Positions 1-6,043 of a stretch of 7,420 nucleotides of DNA are shown piece after piece. The DNA comes from Acidobacteriaceae bacterium. GTDB taxonomy: Bacteria > Acidobacteriota > Terriglobia > Terriglobales > Acidobacteriaceae. The stretch's first letter is position 1; every line of letters begins with the position of its first letter. The stretch lies in NCBI GenBank assembly GCA_003162255.1, contig PMMJ01000418.1:6697-14116 (forward strand), given 5' to 3'. The notes under the pieces were generated by a model that saw nothing but the letters and a program-made list of their open reading frames with translations, searched no databases and was not told where the DNA came from. The translations under genes and the position numbers were made by a program.

Positions 1-105
1 ATGATCAACTGGATCTATCAGTGGTACAAACCCGACGGTCCGCTGACTGGAGACGCAATCGTCCGGCAGTACACAGACATTTTTTTCCACGGCGCGGTCG
101 GATAG
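1..105 (+). CDS. TetR-family transcriptional regulator, C-terminal end (5' truncated by window)
   Basis: The frame is open from the first base and ends at TAG (103-105), giving 34 residues that begin MINWIYQWYKPDG and end IFFHGAVG. The pattern N-W-[IL]-x-x-W-Y-x-P-D-G-P-L, followed by an amphipathic helix with an aromatic/Phe-rich end, is typical of the last two helices of TetR/AcrR regulators, where this segment belongs to the ligand-binding and dimerisation domain. The DNA-binding N-terminus lies outside the window, so the ligand and operator cannot be inferred. The ATG at base 1 is probably an internal Met codon rather than a start, since a 34-residue protein made only of this tail would have no function I can name. 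The next gene begins 155 bp downstream in the same direction, so co-transcription is possible but not shown. The family call rests on a short tail. Confidence 0.65.
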   Translation: MINWIYQWYKPDGPLTGDAIVRQYTDIFFHGAVG

Positions 106-173
106 CTCTCAGTTCTCAGTCGCGTATCTCGTGCCCGACTGCGGTATGCACGCACGCCACTTTTTACATCCCG

Positions 174-179
174 TTGACA
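174..179 (+). promoter_or_regulatory. Possible -35 element (TTGACA) upstream of the beta-propeller gene
   Basis: A perfect TTGACA hexamer lies 81 bp before the ATG at 261. The best-spaced -10 position, 17 bp later at 197-202, reads TGCTAG and matches TATAAT poorly; TAGGCT at 200-205 is slightly better but lies 20 bp away. The site could be a real promoter with a weak -10, or chance. The rest of 106-260 holds only a short CTCTCAGTTCTCAGT copy (106-120) of the repeat seen at 2168-2239. Confidence 0.25.
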
Positions 180-260
180 ACTCCGAACGCGTCGACTGCT
201 AGGCTGCTCCTCGATTGGGAGTGAGATCCTCTGCCCCTGGCTGCATGGCGGGCGGAATGG

Positions 261-1784
261 ATGGATAACGTGATCAAGATGGCACCGTCTCGACTGATTC
301 TTTTCGTGCTTTGTATGGCCGCATGCACGGCGATGTTGACGCTGAATGCATCCGCTCAAACCGGCGCTTGGTTGACGCACTCGCATGACGAGCAGCACAC
401 TGCGCTCTCCACCGTTCAATCGCAACCGCTCGACACGATTCATTGGCATGTGCCCGTGGACCTGCATCCTCCGGATGGCGAAATTTTCATTCATTACGGA
501 TCGCCGCTCGTGACCCAGGCGAATACGGTGGTCGTCCCGGTGAAGACGGGCGCGAATAGTTTCCGCGTCGAGGGGATTAACGGCGCCACCGGCGCCCGAC
601 TCTGGACGCAGAGCACGGGCTGGCAGGCTCCGGGAGCGAGTTTCATTCCCGCTCTCGGACCAACTATTTCGGGCAACCAGCTTTTCGTTCCCGACATTGC
701 CGGTCGCGTTCTAGTGCGGCAGAATCCCGATCAAGCGAAAGGCACGGTCACGCGCCTCTACTTTTATGGCGTAAAAAACTACCGGAAGGACCCCGCGGTC
801 TACGCGCAGAACGTGCAGATCGACACCCCGCTCACTACCGACGCCAATGGCAACCTCTACTTCGGATTCCTGGTGCTCGGCTCCACTCCGCTCAACCTGC
901 AGAGCGGCCTGGCACGAATTGCTCCCGACGGCACAGGAACGTGGGTTTCAGCCGCAGCCGTCAGCGGAGACCCCGCCATTTCCCAGGTCGCCATCAGCTG
1001 CGCGCCCGCGCTCTCGCCGGATGGCAGCCTTTTATATGTCGCGGTGGACAACGACAGCTACGGATACCTGCTGGCTCTGAACAGCACGACACTCGCGCTC
1101 GTAAACCGCGTGCGCTTGACCGATCCGTCCTCGAAGCTGGACGCGTGGCTCTACGACGGCAGCTCCGCCACGCCCACCGTTGGGCCGGATGGCGATGTCT
1201 ACTTCGGGGTGCTCGAAAATCCCTTCCCCAACCACAATGACCGCGGCTGGTTGCTCCACTTCAACAGCGATCTGTCGAAGACCAAGACTCCCGGCAGCTT
1301 TGGCTGGGACGACACGGCTTCGATCGTCCCCGCCGCGCTCGTGCCCAGCTATCGCGGAAAATCGAAATACCTGCTCATGACGAAGTACAACAACTACGCC
1401 GGCATCGGCACCGGCGATGGGCACAACCGCATCGCGATCCTCGACCCCAACGCCACCGAAAAAGACCCAGTGATTTCCACGACTCGCGTGATGAAAGAGG
1501 TCATCACGATTCTCGGGGTCACGCCCGATCCGGAGTTCCCGGAGTTTCCCGGCGCAGTTCGCGAATGGTGCATCAACACTGCCGCTGTCGATCCGTTCAC
1601 CAAGTCGATTCTCGCCAACAGCGAAGATGGGAAACTGTATCGCTGGGACCTGACCTCCAACTCGTTTACGGAAGTAATTACGCTTTCCACCGGCGTCGGC
1701 GAGGCCTACACGCCGACGGTGATCGGCGGCGATGGCACGGCCTACGCCATCAACGATGCCATACTCGATGCTGTCGGACATTGA
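261..1784 (+). CDS. Exported PQQ-like beta-propeller protein
   Basis: This 507-residue protein begins with a short charged stretch and a hydrophobic segment (about residues 11-30) ending in NASAQ, a likely signal peptidase I site near residue 32-33, so it is probably periplasmic or secreted. The Cys in CMAAC inside the hydrophobic segment is a weak lipobox alternative. The mature part carries repeated beta-propeller blade signatures: a D-G-x-x-Y/L-Y core followed by alternating strands, as in SPDGSLLYVAVDN, GPDGDVYFGVL, NSEDGKLYRWDL and GGDGTAYAIN, with Ala/Pro-rich turns such as CAPALSPDG and ATPTVGPDG between blades. This resembles PQQ-binding-like (quinoprotein dehydrogenase-type) propellers. 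I see no clear catalytic residues, so a binding or scaffold role is as likely as an enzyme. The first in-frame ATG is at 261; ATG at 279 would give MAPSR and a tighter signal peptide. The ribosome-binding site is weak (GGGCGG upstream). The specific function is unknown. Confidence 0.8.
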   Translation: MDNVIKMAPSRLILFVLCMAACTAMLTLNASAQTGAWLTHSHDEQHTALSTVQSQPLDTIHWHVPVDLHPPDGEIFIHYGSPLVTQANTVVVPVKTGANSFRVEGINGATGARLWTQSTGWQAPGASFIPALGPTISGNQLFVPDIAGRVLVRQNPDQAKGTVTRLYFYGVKNYRKDPAVYAQNVQIDTPLTTDANGNLYFGFLVLGSTPLNLQSGLARIAPDGTGTWVSAAAVSGDPAISQVAISCAPALSPDGSLLYVAVDNDSYGYLLALNSTTLALVNRVRLTDPSSKLDAWLYDGSSATPTVGPDGDVYFGVLENPFPNHNDRGWLLHFNSDLSKTKTPGSFGWDDTASIVPAALVPSYRGKSKYLLMTKYNNYAGIGTGDGHNRIAILDPNATEKDPVISTTRVMKEVITILGVTPDPEFPEFPGAVREWCINTAAVDPFTKSILANSEDGKLYRWDLTSNSFTEVITLSTGVGEAYTPTVIGGDGTAYAINDAILDAVGH

Positions 1785-1800
1785 CGACGGAGCGGTGCGG

Positions 1801-1842
1801 GGAAAAAAGAACAGCCCGCAAGCTTTACAGCCTGCGGGCTGT
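1801..1842 (-). terminator. Intrinsic terminator for minus-strand transcription
   Basis: A perfect 10-bp stem (ACAGCCCGCA at 1811-1820 pairing with TGCGGGCTGT at 1833-1842) encloses a 12-nt loop. Read on the minus strand, the stem is followed at once by TCTTTTTTCC (1810-1801), the U-tract expected of a rho-independent terminator. In the plus direction the stem is followed by CCGGTGGACTG with no T-run, so the element is oriented to stop transcripts coming from the right. It lies 17-58 bp beyond the stop of the beta-propeller gene and may also limit read-through from that gene. Confidence 0.75.
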
Positions 1843-2018
1843 CCGGTGGACTGTTTGGGATTGACTGAGGTGGTCACTCTCGTGGCCCCTCGCTCACTCC
1901 GGTGCCGGACACAGCCTGTGCCCGGCGGATCAGCCCATACTCACGGATGGTTTGCGAGAGATTGTTCCCGATTCCCCCGACCAAAGGTTCCTCGAGAACT
2001 CCGCTTAGAGCAACCGCC

Positions 2019-2078
2019 CTAAGACTCAGCCACCTCACCTGGTCTGGTACTGGTACTGCCACTTTCAGAACTTGTCAT
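2019..2078 (-). CDS. Possible 19-codon small ORF with consensus Shine-Dalgarno
   Basis: On the minus strand AGGAGG (2086-2091) sits 7 nt before ATG (2078-2076), near-ideal spacing. The ORF encodes MTSSESGSTSTRPGEVAES and stops at TAG (2021-2019). The peptide is Ser/Thr-rich and polar, with no signal or membrane segment and no run of regulatory codons suggesting an attenuation leader. It lies at the 5' end of the candidate structured RNA: part of the Shine-Dalgarno lies in helix P1 and the stop lies in hairpin P4, so folding and translation would compete. A second frame starting with GTG at 2062 and ending at 1874 could encode 62 residues, but it has no nearby ribosome-binding site. The site may be a coincidence of a purine-rich helix strand. 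Confidence 0.3.
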   Translation of the reverse strand: MTSSESGSTSTRPGEVAES

Positions 2079-2085
2079 CCGACCA

Positions 2086-2091
2086 CCTCCT
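2086..2091 (-). promoter_or_regulatory. Consensus Shine-Dalgarno, partly inside a long-range helix
   Basis: AGGAGG on the minus strand, followed by UG, is complementary to the 16S rRNA 3' end. Its last four bases (2086-2089) form part of the 9-bp P1 helix with 1867-1875, whose ACCUC strand mimics the anti-Shine-Dalgarno sequence. If the small ORF is real, this pairing could hide the site. Confidence 0.35.
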
Positions 2092-2106
2092 CTCCGGTGT
2101 AATCGC

Positions 2107-2135
2107 AGAGTACAAAAAAGCCGGCCCGGCGTCAA
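2107..2135 (-). promoter_or_regulatory. Sigma70-like promoter driving the minus-strand RNA
   Basis: On the minus strand TTGACG (2135-2130) and TACTCT (2112-2107) are separated by exactly 17 bp, with a T-run at the downstream end of the spacer. The -35 matches 5 of 6 consensus bases; the -10 matches 3 of 6 but keeps the first, second and last positions. Transcription would begin near A2100. The downstream structured region and terminator support a real transcription unit. Confidence 0.5.
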
Positions 2136-2167
2136 CGGCACGGATGTGGTGTGCCGGAAAAGGCAAT

Positions 2168-2239
2168 AGTTCTAAGTTCCAGTTCTCAGTGAAAAGCGCG
2201 GTTGGATACTGAGAACCGAGAACTGGGAACTGAGAACTG
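2168..2239. repeat. Imperfect inverted repeat built from CTGAGAACT-like units
   Basis: The left arm (2168-2190) contains AGTTCCAGTTCTCAGT. After a 17-nt spacer, the right arm (2208-2239) contains three degenerate copies of the complementary unit, around ACTGAGAAC, GAGAACTGG and GAACTGAGAACTG. The arms can form a long imperfect hairpin, with one extra unit in the right arm. A shorter relative, CTCTCAGTTCTCAGT, lies at 106-120. The element separates the minus-strand RNA promoter from the glycosyltransferase gene. I recall similar CTGAGAACT repeats in Acidobacteria intergenic DNA, but did not check. Confidence 0.6.
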
Positions 2240-2250
2240 TCCGTCGCGGG

Positions 2251-2256
2251 TACACT
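2251..2256 (+). promoter_or_regulatory. Possible -10 element for a near-leaderless glycosyltransferase mRNA
   Basis: TACACT lies 10 bp before the ATG at 2267. If used as a -10 box, transcription would begin about 3-4 nt before the start codon. This fits the absence of any Shine-Dalgarno there, but no -35 is recognisable at the right distance. Confidence 0.2.
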
Positions 2257-2266
2257 TGTACTCAAC

Positions 2267-3235
2267 ATGCCAGCCGTGAGCGTGGCAGCCACCGTCCTTA
2301 ACGAGCGCGACGACATCGACGCACTGGTCGAGAGTCTGATGCGGCAGACCCTCGCTCCCGCCGAAGTCATCATCGTAGATGGCGGCTCCACAGACGGAAC
2401 CTGGGAGCGTCTCGAATCCGCCCGATTAAAATACCCAGCGCTGATTCCCATTCGCGATGAAAGCTGCAGCCTGCAACGTTCCCCGGGGCCGATCGCACGT
2501 GGCCGCAACGTCGGAATCGCCGCCGCCTCTTCGGAGGTCATTGCCTGCGCCGATGCCGGCTGCGCCTACCCTCCCGATTGGCTCGCCAACCTCACGGCCC
2601 CGATTTTCGATGGCGCCTCCCAGTATGCCGTCGGCGGATCGTACATTGACCCAGCAAACTCCACTGTGTGGGACGTGGCCTCCGCGCCGTTCTTCGGCGT
2701 CAAGTTGAACGCCGACGCGGCTACCAAATCCTGCACTGCCCGCTCCATGGCCTTCCGCAAAGAGCTCTGGCAACGCGTTGGCGGATTCCCCGAGAATGTC
2801 TTCCTCGGAGAAGACACCGTATTCGATTCCAAGGTGCGCCAGCTTGTGACCCCCGCCTTCCCGGAACGCGCCAAGGCGGTTTACCAACCGCGCCACACTT
2901 TCCGCTCGGCTCTCCGGCAAATGGCCGGCTATTCCGTAACCGACGGCGTTTTGGGCGGACGGTCGGCCCGCCTGTGGCGTAACCAGGCTCGCTGCCTCGC
3001 CGAAGTTCTGGCCGTCCTGGCGCTCGTCTACTCACCCATTCCCCTGTTATTCGTGCTTGCGCTCGAAATCTACTTTGCCTTTCGGTTGGACTGGACCGAC
3101 CTCCGAAAAGCTCGTAGGGGAACCCTGGCCGCTCGCCTGGCATTTTCCCTGCTAGTGCCCTGGGTGGTCGCGTGGTATCAGACCGTGGGCAGCATCACCA
3201 GGAAAAACCGTCCCAACCGGCAGAATTTCACTTAG
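2267..3235 (+). CDS. Family 2 glycosyltransferase, membrane-anchored
   Basis: This 322-residue protein has a GT-A nucleotide-sugar binding fold at its N-terminus: VSVAATVLNERDDID (4-18), then VIIVDGGSTDGT (34-45), the classic GT2 beta-strand and DGGSTDGT loop. GRNVGI (79-84) is followed by ADAGC (95-99), where DxD-type enzymes bind the metal; here it reads D-A-G. GGFPENVFLGEDTVFD holds the acidic pair E182-D183, the usual catalytic-base region. The C-terminus has hydrophobic stretches at about 243-271 and 288-310 that likely anchor it in the inner membrane, followed by a basic tail. It should transfer a sugar from a nucleotide donor on the cytoplasmic face to a lipid or glycan acceptor; donor and acceptor are unknown. 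ATG 2267 is the first start after an in-frame TGA (2231-2233) and sits just before the conserved first strand, so the start is likely right. No Shine-Dalgarno is visible. A TMTC-like gene follows 115 bp downstream in the same direction. Confidence 0.85.
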   Translation: MPAVSVAATVLNERDDIDALVESLMRQTLAPAEVIIVDGGSTDGTWERLESARLKYPALIPIRDESCSLQRSPGPIARGRNVGIAAASSEVIACADAGCAYPPDWLANLTAPIFDGASQYAVGGSYIDPANSTVWDVASAPFFGVKLNADAATKSCTARSMAFRKELWQRVGGFPENVFLGEDTVFDSKVRQLVTPAFPERAKAVYQPRHTFRSALRQMAGYSVTDGVLGGRSARLWRNQARCLAEVLAVLALVYSPIPLLFVLALEIYFAFRLDWTDLRKARRGTLAARLAFSLLVPWVVAWYQTVGSITRKNRPNRQNFT

Positions 3236-3350
3236 ACGAACTTGCACTCCGGACACACTGCAGTCACTTGTCTCGCCGCTTGCCAATCGTTAGTCTCTTC
3301 GTAAACGGCTCAGATGCCGCACTTTCGGAAACGTCTGAACCCGGAAACAC

Positions 3351-5123
3351 ATGGACCGCAATCATGCAGCCGTGCCCTCCACGCCGCCTCTGTTTCTGCG
3401 CCCCGGGACTATGGAGATCATCGCCTGCGGCATCACCGCGCTCGCCTATCTCGGCACGCTTGGGTTCGGATTCGTCTACGACGACACACCCCAAATTCTG
3501 AAGAACCCGGCCATCCAGGACTGGCGTTACGTGCTCCAGTACTTTACGTCTCACGTGTGGGCGGCGATCTATCCCCACAGCGTGGGAAATTACTATCGAC
3601 CGCTGTTTCTTCTGTGGCTCAGGCTGAACTATGCGCTTTTCGGCGCGGAACCCGCCGGTTGGCACGCGGCCAGCGTGTTGTGCCATGTCGCAGCAACCTA
3701 CCTGGTTTTTCGGCTTGCGCAACAACTGACACGCGACCGGATGATCGCCTTCGTGGCCGCGTTATTGTTCGGACTGCACCCGGCGCACATTGAAAATGTC
3801 GCGTGGATCTCAGGCGTCACCGATCCGCTGATGGCGTGTTTGGTATTGGCGAGTTTGTCGGCTTTCTTAAGTTTTCGTGAGTCGCGAAAAGTGCTGCAGC
3901 TTGTCTTGTCAGTGGGATGGTTCGCGCTCGCGTTGCTTTCGAAGGAAACTGCCATCGTCCTGCCGCTGCTGATTCTTGCGCTCTCGTTGCTTCGTCTACA
4001 AAGCAGAACGCAAGCCGACGGCGCACCGTCTGTGATGGCTACGGCGATCCGAGAGGTTGCGCCCTATGCCCTTCTGGCCCTGGTCTACATTGGCGTTCGC
4101 TACCGTGTGTTAAGAGGCTTCGCGCATTCCACGATCTCGATTCCCTGGAGTGAGGTGTTCCGCACCTGGCCTTCGGTTCTCTGGTTTTACGCGAAGCATC
4201 TGCTTCTGCCATTCGGCCTCAGCGAATTTTATTCGCTCGACTACGTGCACCACGTCACCGCCGGCTCGGTCGTGTTGCCGCTTTTCTTTCTGCTCGCGCT
4301 CACGGTGGGCTTGTACTACTGGATTCACGCACTCCCACAAAAACAAGTCGCCTTGTTTGCGGTCGCGCTGATGGTGCTGCCTCTGTTGCCGGTCCTCGAC
4401 CTGCGATCGCTTACGGTGGGTGACATCGTGCACGATCGCTACCTGTACCTGCCCTCGGCCGGTTTTGCGCTGCTGGTCGCGCTTTCGATCGCCGCCTTGG
4501 GACAGCGCCTACCCGAACGCCAACGCATCATCGTGCCCGCAGCGCTCACTGGCGTCGTCGCTCTGCTTTTCGCAGCCCTCACTCTTACTGAGCAAACGCA
4601 ATGGGCCAACGACATCCTGCTCTACACGCGCGGCGCCGAATCGGCCCCGGACAATCTGACTGTGCGCGACAACCTCGCCAACGCCCTGCTGGGCGCGAAC
4701 CAACCCCAGCGCGCCATCCCGCTTTATCTCGATGTCCTCAAACGGAACCCGAATTTCTGGCGCTCAAACTACAACCTGGGATTCGCCTATTACAAGACCG
4801 GAAACTTCGCTGCCGCCGGGGAATCCTTGCAACGGGCCATCATGATCGACAACAGCGACTCCGATCAGTACATCTACCTGGCGCTCGTCGAACTCCAACT
4901 GAAAAAACTCCCTGAAGCCGCCGACAACGCCCGCCAGGCAATCGCCAGAAACCCGCAAGCTCGCGGTTACTACTTCATTCTCGGACTGATCTGTGAATCA
5001 CAAGGCGACACGAAGGCCGCGATCACGGCTTTCAAAACAGAGTTGACCCAGCACCCGGATAACGCCCCAGCCACGGCGGAATTGCAGAAAATCGAAAAAG
5101 AACCGGCAAGCCCTCATCCCTGA
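3351..5123 (+). CDS. Polytopic membrane protein with C-terminal TPRs (TMTC/GT-C-like)
   Basis: The 590 residues split into a membrane part (about 20-425) and a soluble TPR part (about 430-580). The first hydrophobic helix is followed by FVYDDTPQI (41-49), an acidic pair in the first extracytoplasmic loop as in GT-C glycosyltransferases. YYRPLFLLWLRLNYALFG, FGLHPAHIENVAWISG (H143, E148) and HDRYLYLPSAGF (361-372) match the layout of TMTC-type and related bacterial proteins, which in animals are O-mannosyltransferases using a lipid-linked sugar. The tail holds three to four TPRs, for example NLANALLGANQPQRAIPLYLDVLKRNP-type units with N-L-G-x-A-Y-Y-K, likely facing the periplasm and binding a protein partner. 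The start at 3351 has GGAAA 5 bp upstream; ATG 3411 (MEIIACG) would remove a 20-residue polar lead and is a fair alternative. Its position after a GT2 gene suggests joint work on a lipid-linked sugar or surface glycan. Enzymatic activity is inferred. Confidence 0.75.
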   Translation: MDRNHAAVPSTPPLFLRPGTMEIIACGITALAYLGTLGFGFVYDDTPQILKNPAIQDWRYVLQYFTSHVWAAIYPHSVGNYYRPLFLLWLRLNYALFGAEPAGWHAASVLCHVAATYLVFRLAQQLTRDRMIAFVAALLFGLHPAHIENVAWISGVTDPLMACLVLASLSAFLSFRESRKVLQLVLSVGWFALALLSKETAIVLPLLILALSLLRLQSRTQADGAPSVMATAIREVAPYALLALVYIGVRYRVLRGFAHSTISIPWSEVFRTWPSVLWFYAKHLLLPFGLSEFYSLDYVHHVTAGSVVLPLFFLLALTVGLYYWIHALPQKQVALFAVALMVLPLLPVLDLRSLTVGDIVHDRYLYLPSAGFALLVALSIAALGQRLPERQRIIVPAALTGVVALLFAALTLTEQTQWANDILLYTRGAESAPDNLTVRDNLANALLGANQPQRAIPLYLDVLKRNPNFWRSNYNLGFAYYKTGNFAAAGESLQRAIMIDNSDSDQYIYLALVELQLKKLPEAADNARQAIARNPQARGYYFILGLICESQGDTKAAITAFKTELTQHPDNAPATAELQKIEKEPASPHP

Positions 5124-5292
5124 ACTCGGCCGCGCCAAGATCGCAGGCACTCGCAGTACATGCCCGCCAGATACCTACCTTCGTAACTGCCCCTTCCCTA
5201 GACTGAAAGCATCCCTGCAAAGCAGGAAAGGCTTGCCCCCAAGTCAAAGATCTTTCAATAGAACCATAAGGAACCCAAGAGTTGTGCTCTGA

Positions 5293-5320
5293 GTACTGGA
5301 TGCCGGGTACTGGGTGCTGG
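5293..5320. repeat. Two tandem 14-bp units (GTACTGGRTGCYGG)
   Basis: GTACTGGATGCCGG (5293-5306) is followed directly by GTACTGGGTGCTGG (5307-5320), 12 of 14 bases identical. It sits just past the 3' end of ubiX, in the 205-bp gap between two convergent genes (5124-5328), where I see no clear intrinsic terminator and no other feature. Confidence 0.6.
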
Positions 5321-5328
5321 TAACCGCT

Positions 5329-5931
5329 TCATCCCTTCCAGCGAAACGCCCCTTGTTGGGCCAATCCTATATGCGCGAGCACTCGGTTCGCGAATTCCTG
5401 CGCCATGGCGTCGGCATTCGACGGATGGTTATAAAACGTGGGGATCAGCGGGAAGATAGTCGCCCCAGCGTCCGCCGCCAGCGACATGTTGCGGATGTGG
5501 ATTTTGTTCAGCGGCGTCTCGCGCACGCACAGCACGACTGGCCGACGCTCCTTGAGGCTCACATCGGCGGCGCGCTCGATCAAACGCGAGGCGGTGCCAT
5601 TGGCAATGCGGCCGAGGGTGCCGACGCTGCACGGGATCACGACCATCGCATCCGAAGGGTACGATCCGCTGGCCACGTTGGCCCCGATGTCGCTGTTGGC
5701 CTGCTGCTGAATCTTTGTCGAAGGCGCGCCGATAATTTGCTGTAGGAGCTCGGAACGGCCTTCGATACCGAGTTCCTCGGCCATGACGCGCAGGCCGCTG
5801 TCAGAAGCGATGAAGTTCACCGTCTTCACCCGCGGATCGCGTTCCACGGTGAGCAGAAAGTGCTTTAGAAATAACGACCCACTGGCGCCGGTAGTGGCAA
5901 CAGTCAGGTTCTCAGGCGGAAGCAGAGGCAA
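5329..5931 (-). CDS. ubiX: UbiX-type flavin prenyltransferase
   Basis: This enzyme class joins a dimethylallyl group to FMN, making prenylated FMN, the cofactor of UbiD-family decarboxylases used in ubiquinone or menaquinone synthesis and aromatic acid breakdown. The 200 residues match the usual length. Family marks are TTGASGS (13-19, flavin phosphate loop), IASDSG (41-46), VIPCSVGTLGRIANG (98-112), RAADVSLKERRPVVL (120-134), RETPLNKIHIRNM (137-149) and FPLIPTFYNHP (160-170). The start is TTG at 5931: it has GGAG 8 nt upstream, and there is no in-frame ATG, GTG or TTG between it and an upstream in-frame TAG. A promoter lies about 50-80 bp upstream, giving a leader of roughly 43 nt. No ubiD or other quinone gene is visible nearby, so the partner enzyme must be elsewhere. 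It is divergent from the ChaN-like gene. A related flavin-binding decarboxylase of the same fold is a less likely alternative. Confidence 0.93.
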   Translation of the reverse strand: MPLLPPENLTVATTGASGSLFLKHFLLTVERDPRVKTVNFIASDSGLRVMAEELGIEGRSELLQQIIGAPSTKIQQQANSDIGANVASGSYPSDAMVVIPCSVGTLGRIANGTASRLIERAADVSLKERRPVVLCVRETPLNKIHIRNMSLAADAGATIFPLIPTFYNHPSNADAMAQEFANRVLAHIGLAQQGAFRWKG

Positions 5932-5939
5932 GGTTGGCG

Positions 5940-5943
5940 CTCC
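5940..5943 (-). promoter_or_regulatory. Shine-Dalgarno supporting the TTG start of ubiX
   Basis: GGAG on the minus strand lies 8 nt before the TTG codon at 5931. Since no ATG or GTG is available in frame before the conserved flavin-binding loop, this site decides the start. Confidence 0.6.
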
Positions 5944-5980
5944 ACGAGGCCGAACCTAGTTCGCGGTCCTCGAAAAACTG

Positions 5981-6009
5981 AGGATAGGGACGCACGATGG
6001 GCAAGTCAA
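5981..6009 (-). promoter_or_regulatory. Sigma70-like promoter of ubiX
   Basis: On the minus strand TTGACT (6009-6004) and TATCCT (5986-5981) are exactly 17 bp apart; they match 5 of 6 and 4 of 6 consensus bases. Transcription would begin near 5974, about 43 nt before the TTG start. No operator-like palindrome was recognised around it. Confidence 0.6.
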
Positions 6010-6043
6010 GGTGGCGAAGAAGCCGTCGGAATACTAAACAATT

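Larger units (their letters stand above)
1803..2100 (-). ncRNA. Candidate structured RNA of unknown family (promoter to terminator, about 300 nt)
   Basis: The span runs from the predicted start (A at 2100, 7 nt after a -10 box) to the U-tract at 1808-1803. Helices visible in the minus-strand transcript are: P1, nine perfect pairs between 2081-2089 (GAGGUGGUC) and 1867-1875 (GACCACCUC); P2, GUGGC at 2058-2062 with GCCAC at 1882-1886; P3, GACCA at 2040-2044 with UGGUC at 1979-1983; P4, an 8-bp hairpin with a GGUU loop at 2004-2023; P5, a small GUUC/GAAC hairpin near 1987-1999; P6, a 10-bp hairpin with one G-U pair and a GGC loop at 1904-1926; and the terminator stem. P3 encloses P4 and P5, and P1 and P2 enclose everything up to P6, so the helices are mutually compatible. 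It does not show the hallmarks of tRNA, tmRNA, RNase P, SRP RNA or 6S RNA. It could instead be a structured leader or a small mRNA. The structure was drawn by eye, without energies or an alignment. Confidence 0.5.

Noticed and set aside
1032..1877. 281-residue minus-strand ORF
   Set aside because: Almost entirely opposite the beta-propeller gene, whose plus frame has a signal peptide and blade repeats; composition typical of a GC-rich antisense shadow.
1960..2045. tRNA-Ser-like start on the minus strand (GGTGAGGTGGCTGAGT)
   Set aside because: No T-arm (GTTCGAATC-type loop), no matching acceptor 3' strand and no proper anticodon arm follow; the stems fit the larger structured RNA better.
1874..2062. 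62-residue minus-strand ORF starting with GTG
   Set aside because: No ribosome-binding site at the right distance, non-ATG start, no recognisable motif, and it overlaps strong hairpins. Kept only as a remark under the small ORF.
1867..2091. CsrB-like CsrA-binding RNA, because of many GGA triplets
   Set aside because: The GGA triplets are not consistently in hairpin loops, and GGA is common in purine-rich GC-rich sequence.
2065..2920. Minus-strand ORFs of 158 and 164 residues over the start of the glycosyltransferase
   Set aside because: Opposite a frame with clear GT2 motifs, and no domain signature of their own.
5314..5745. 143-residue plus-strand ORF
   Set aside because: Opposite ubiX, whose conserved motifs cover this interval.
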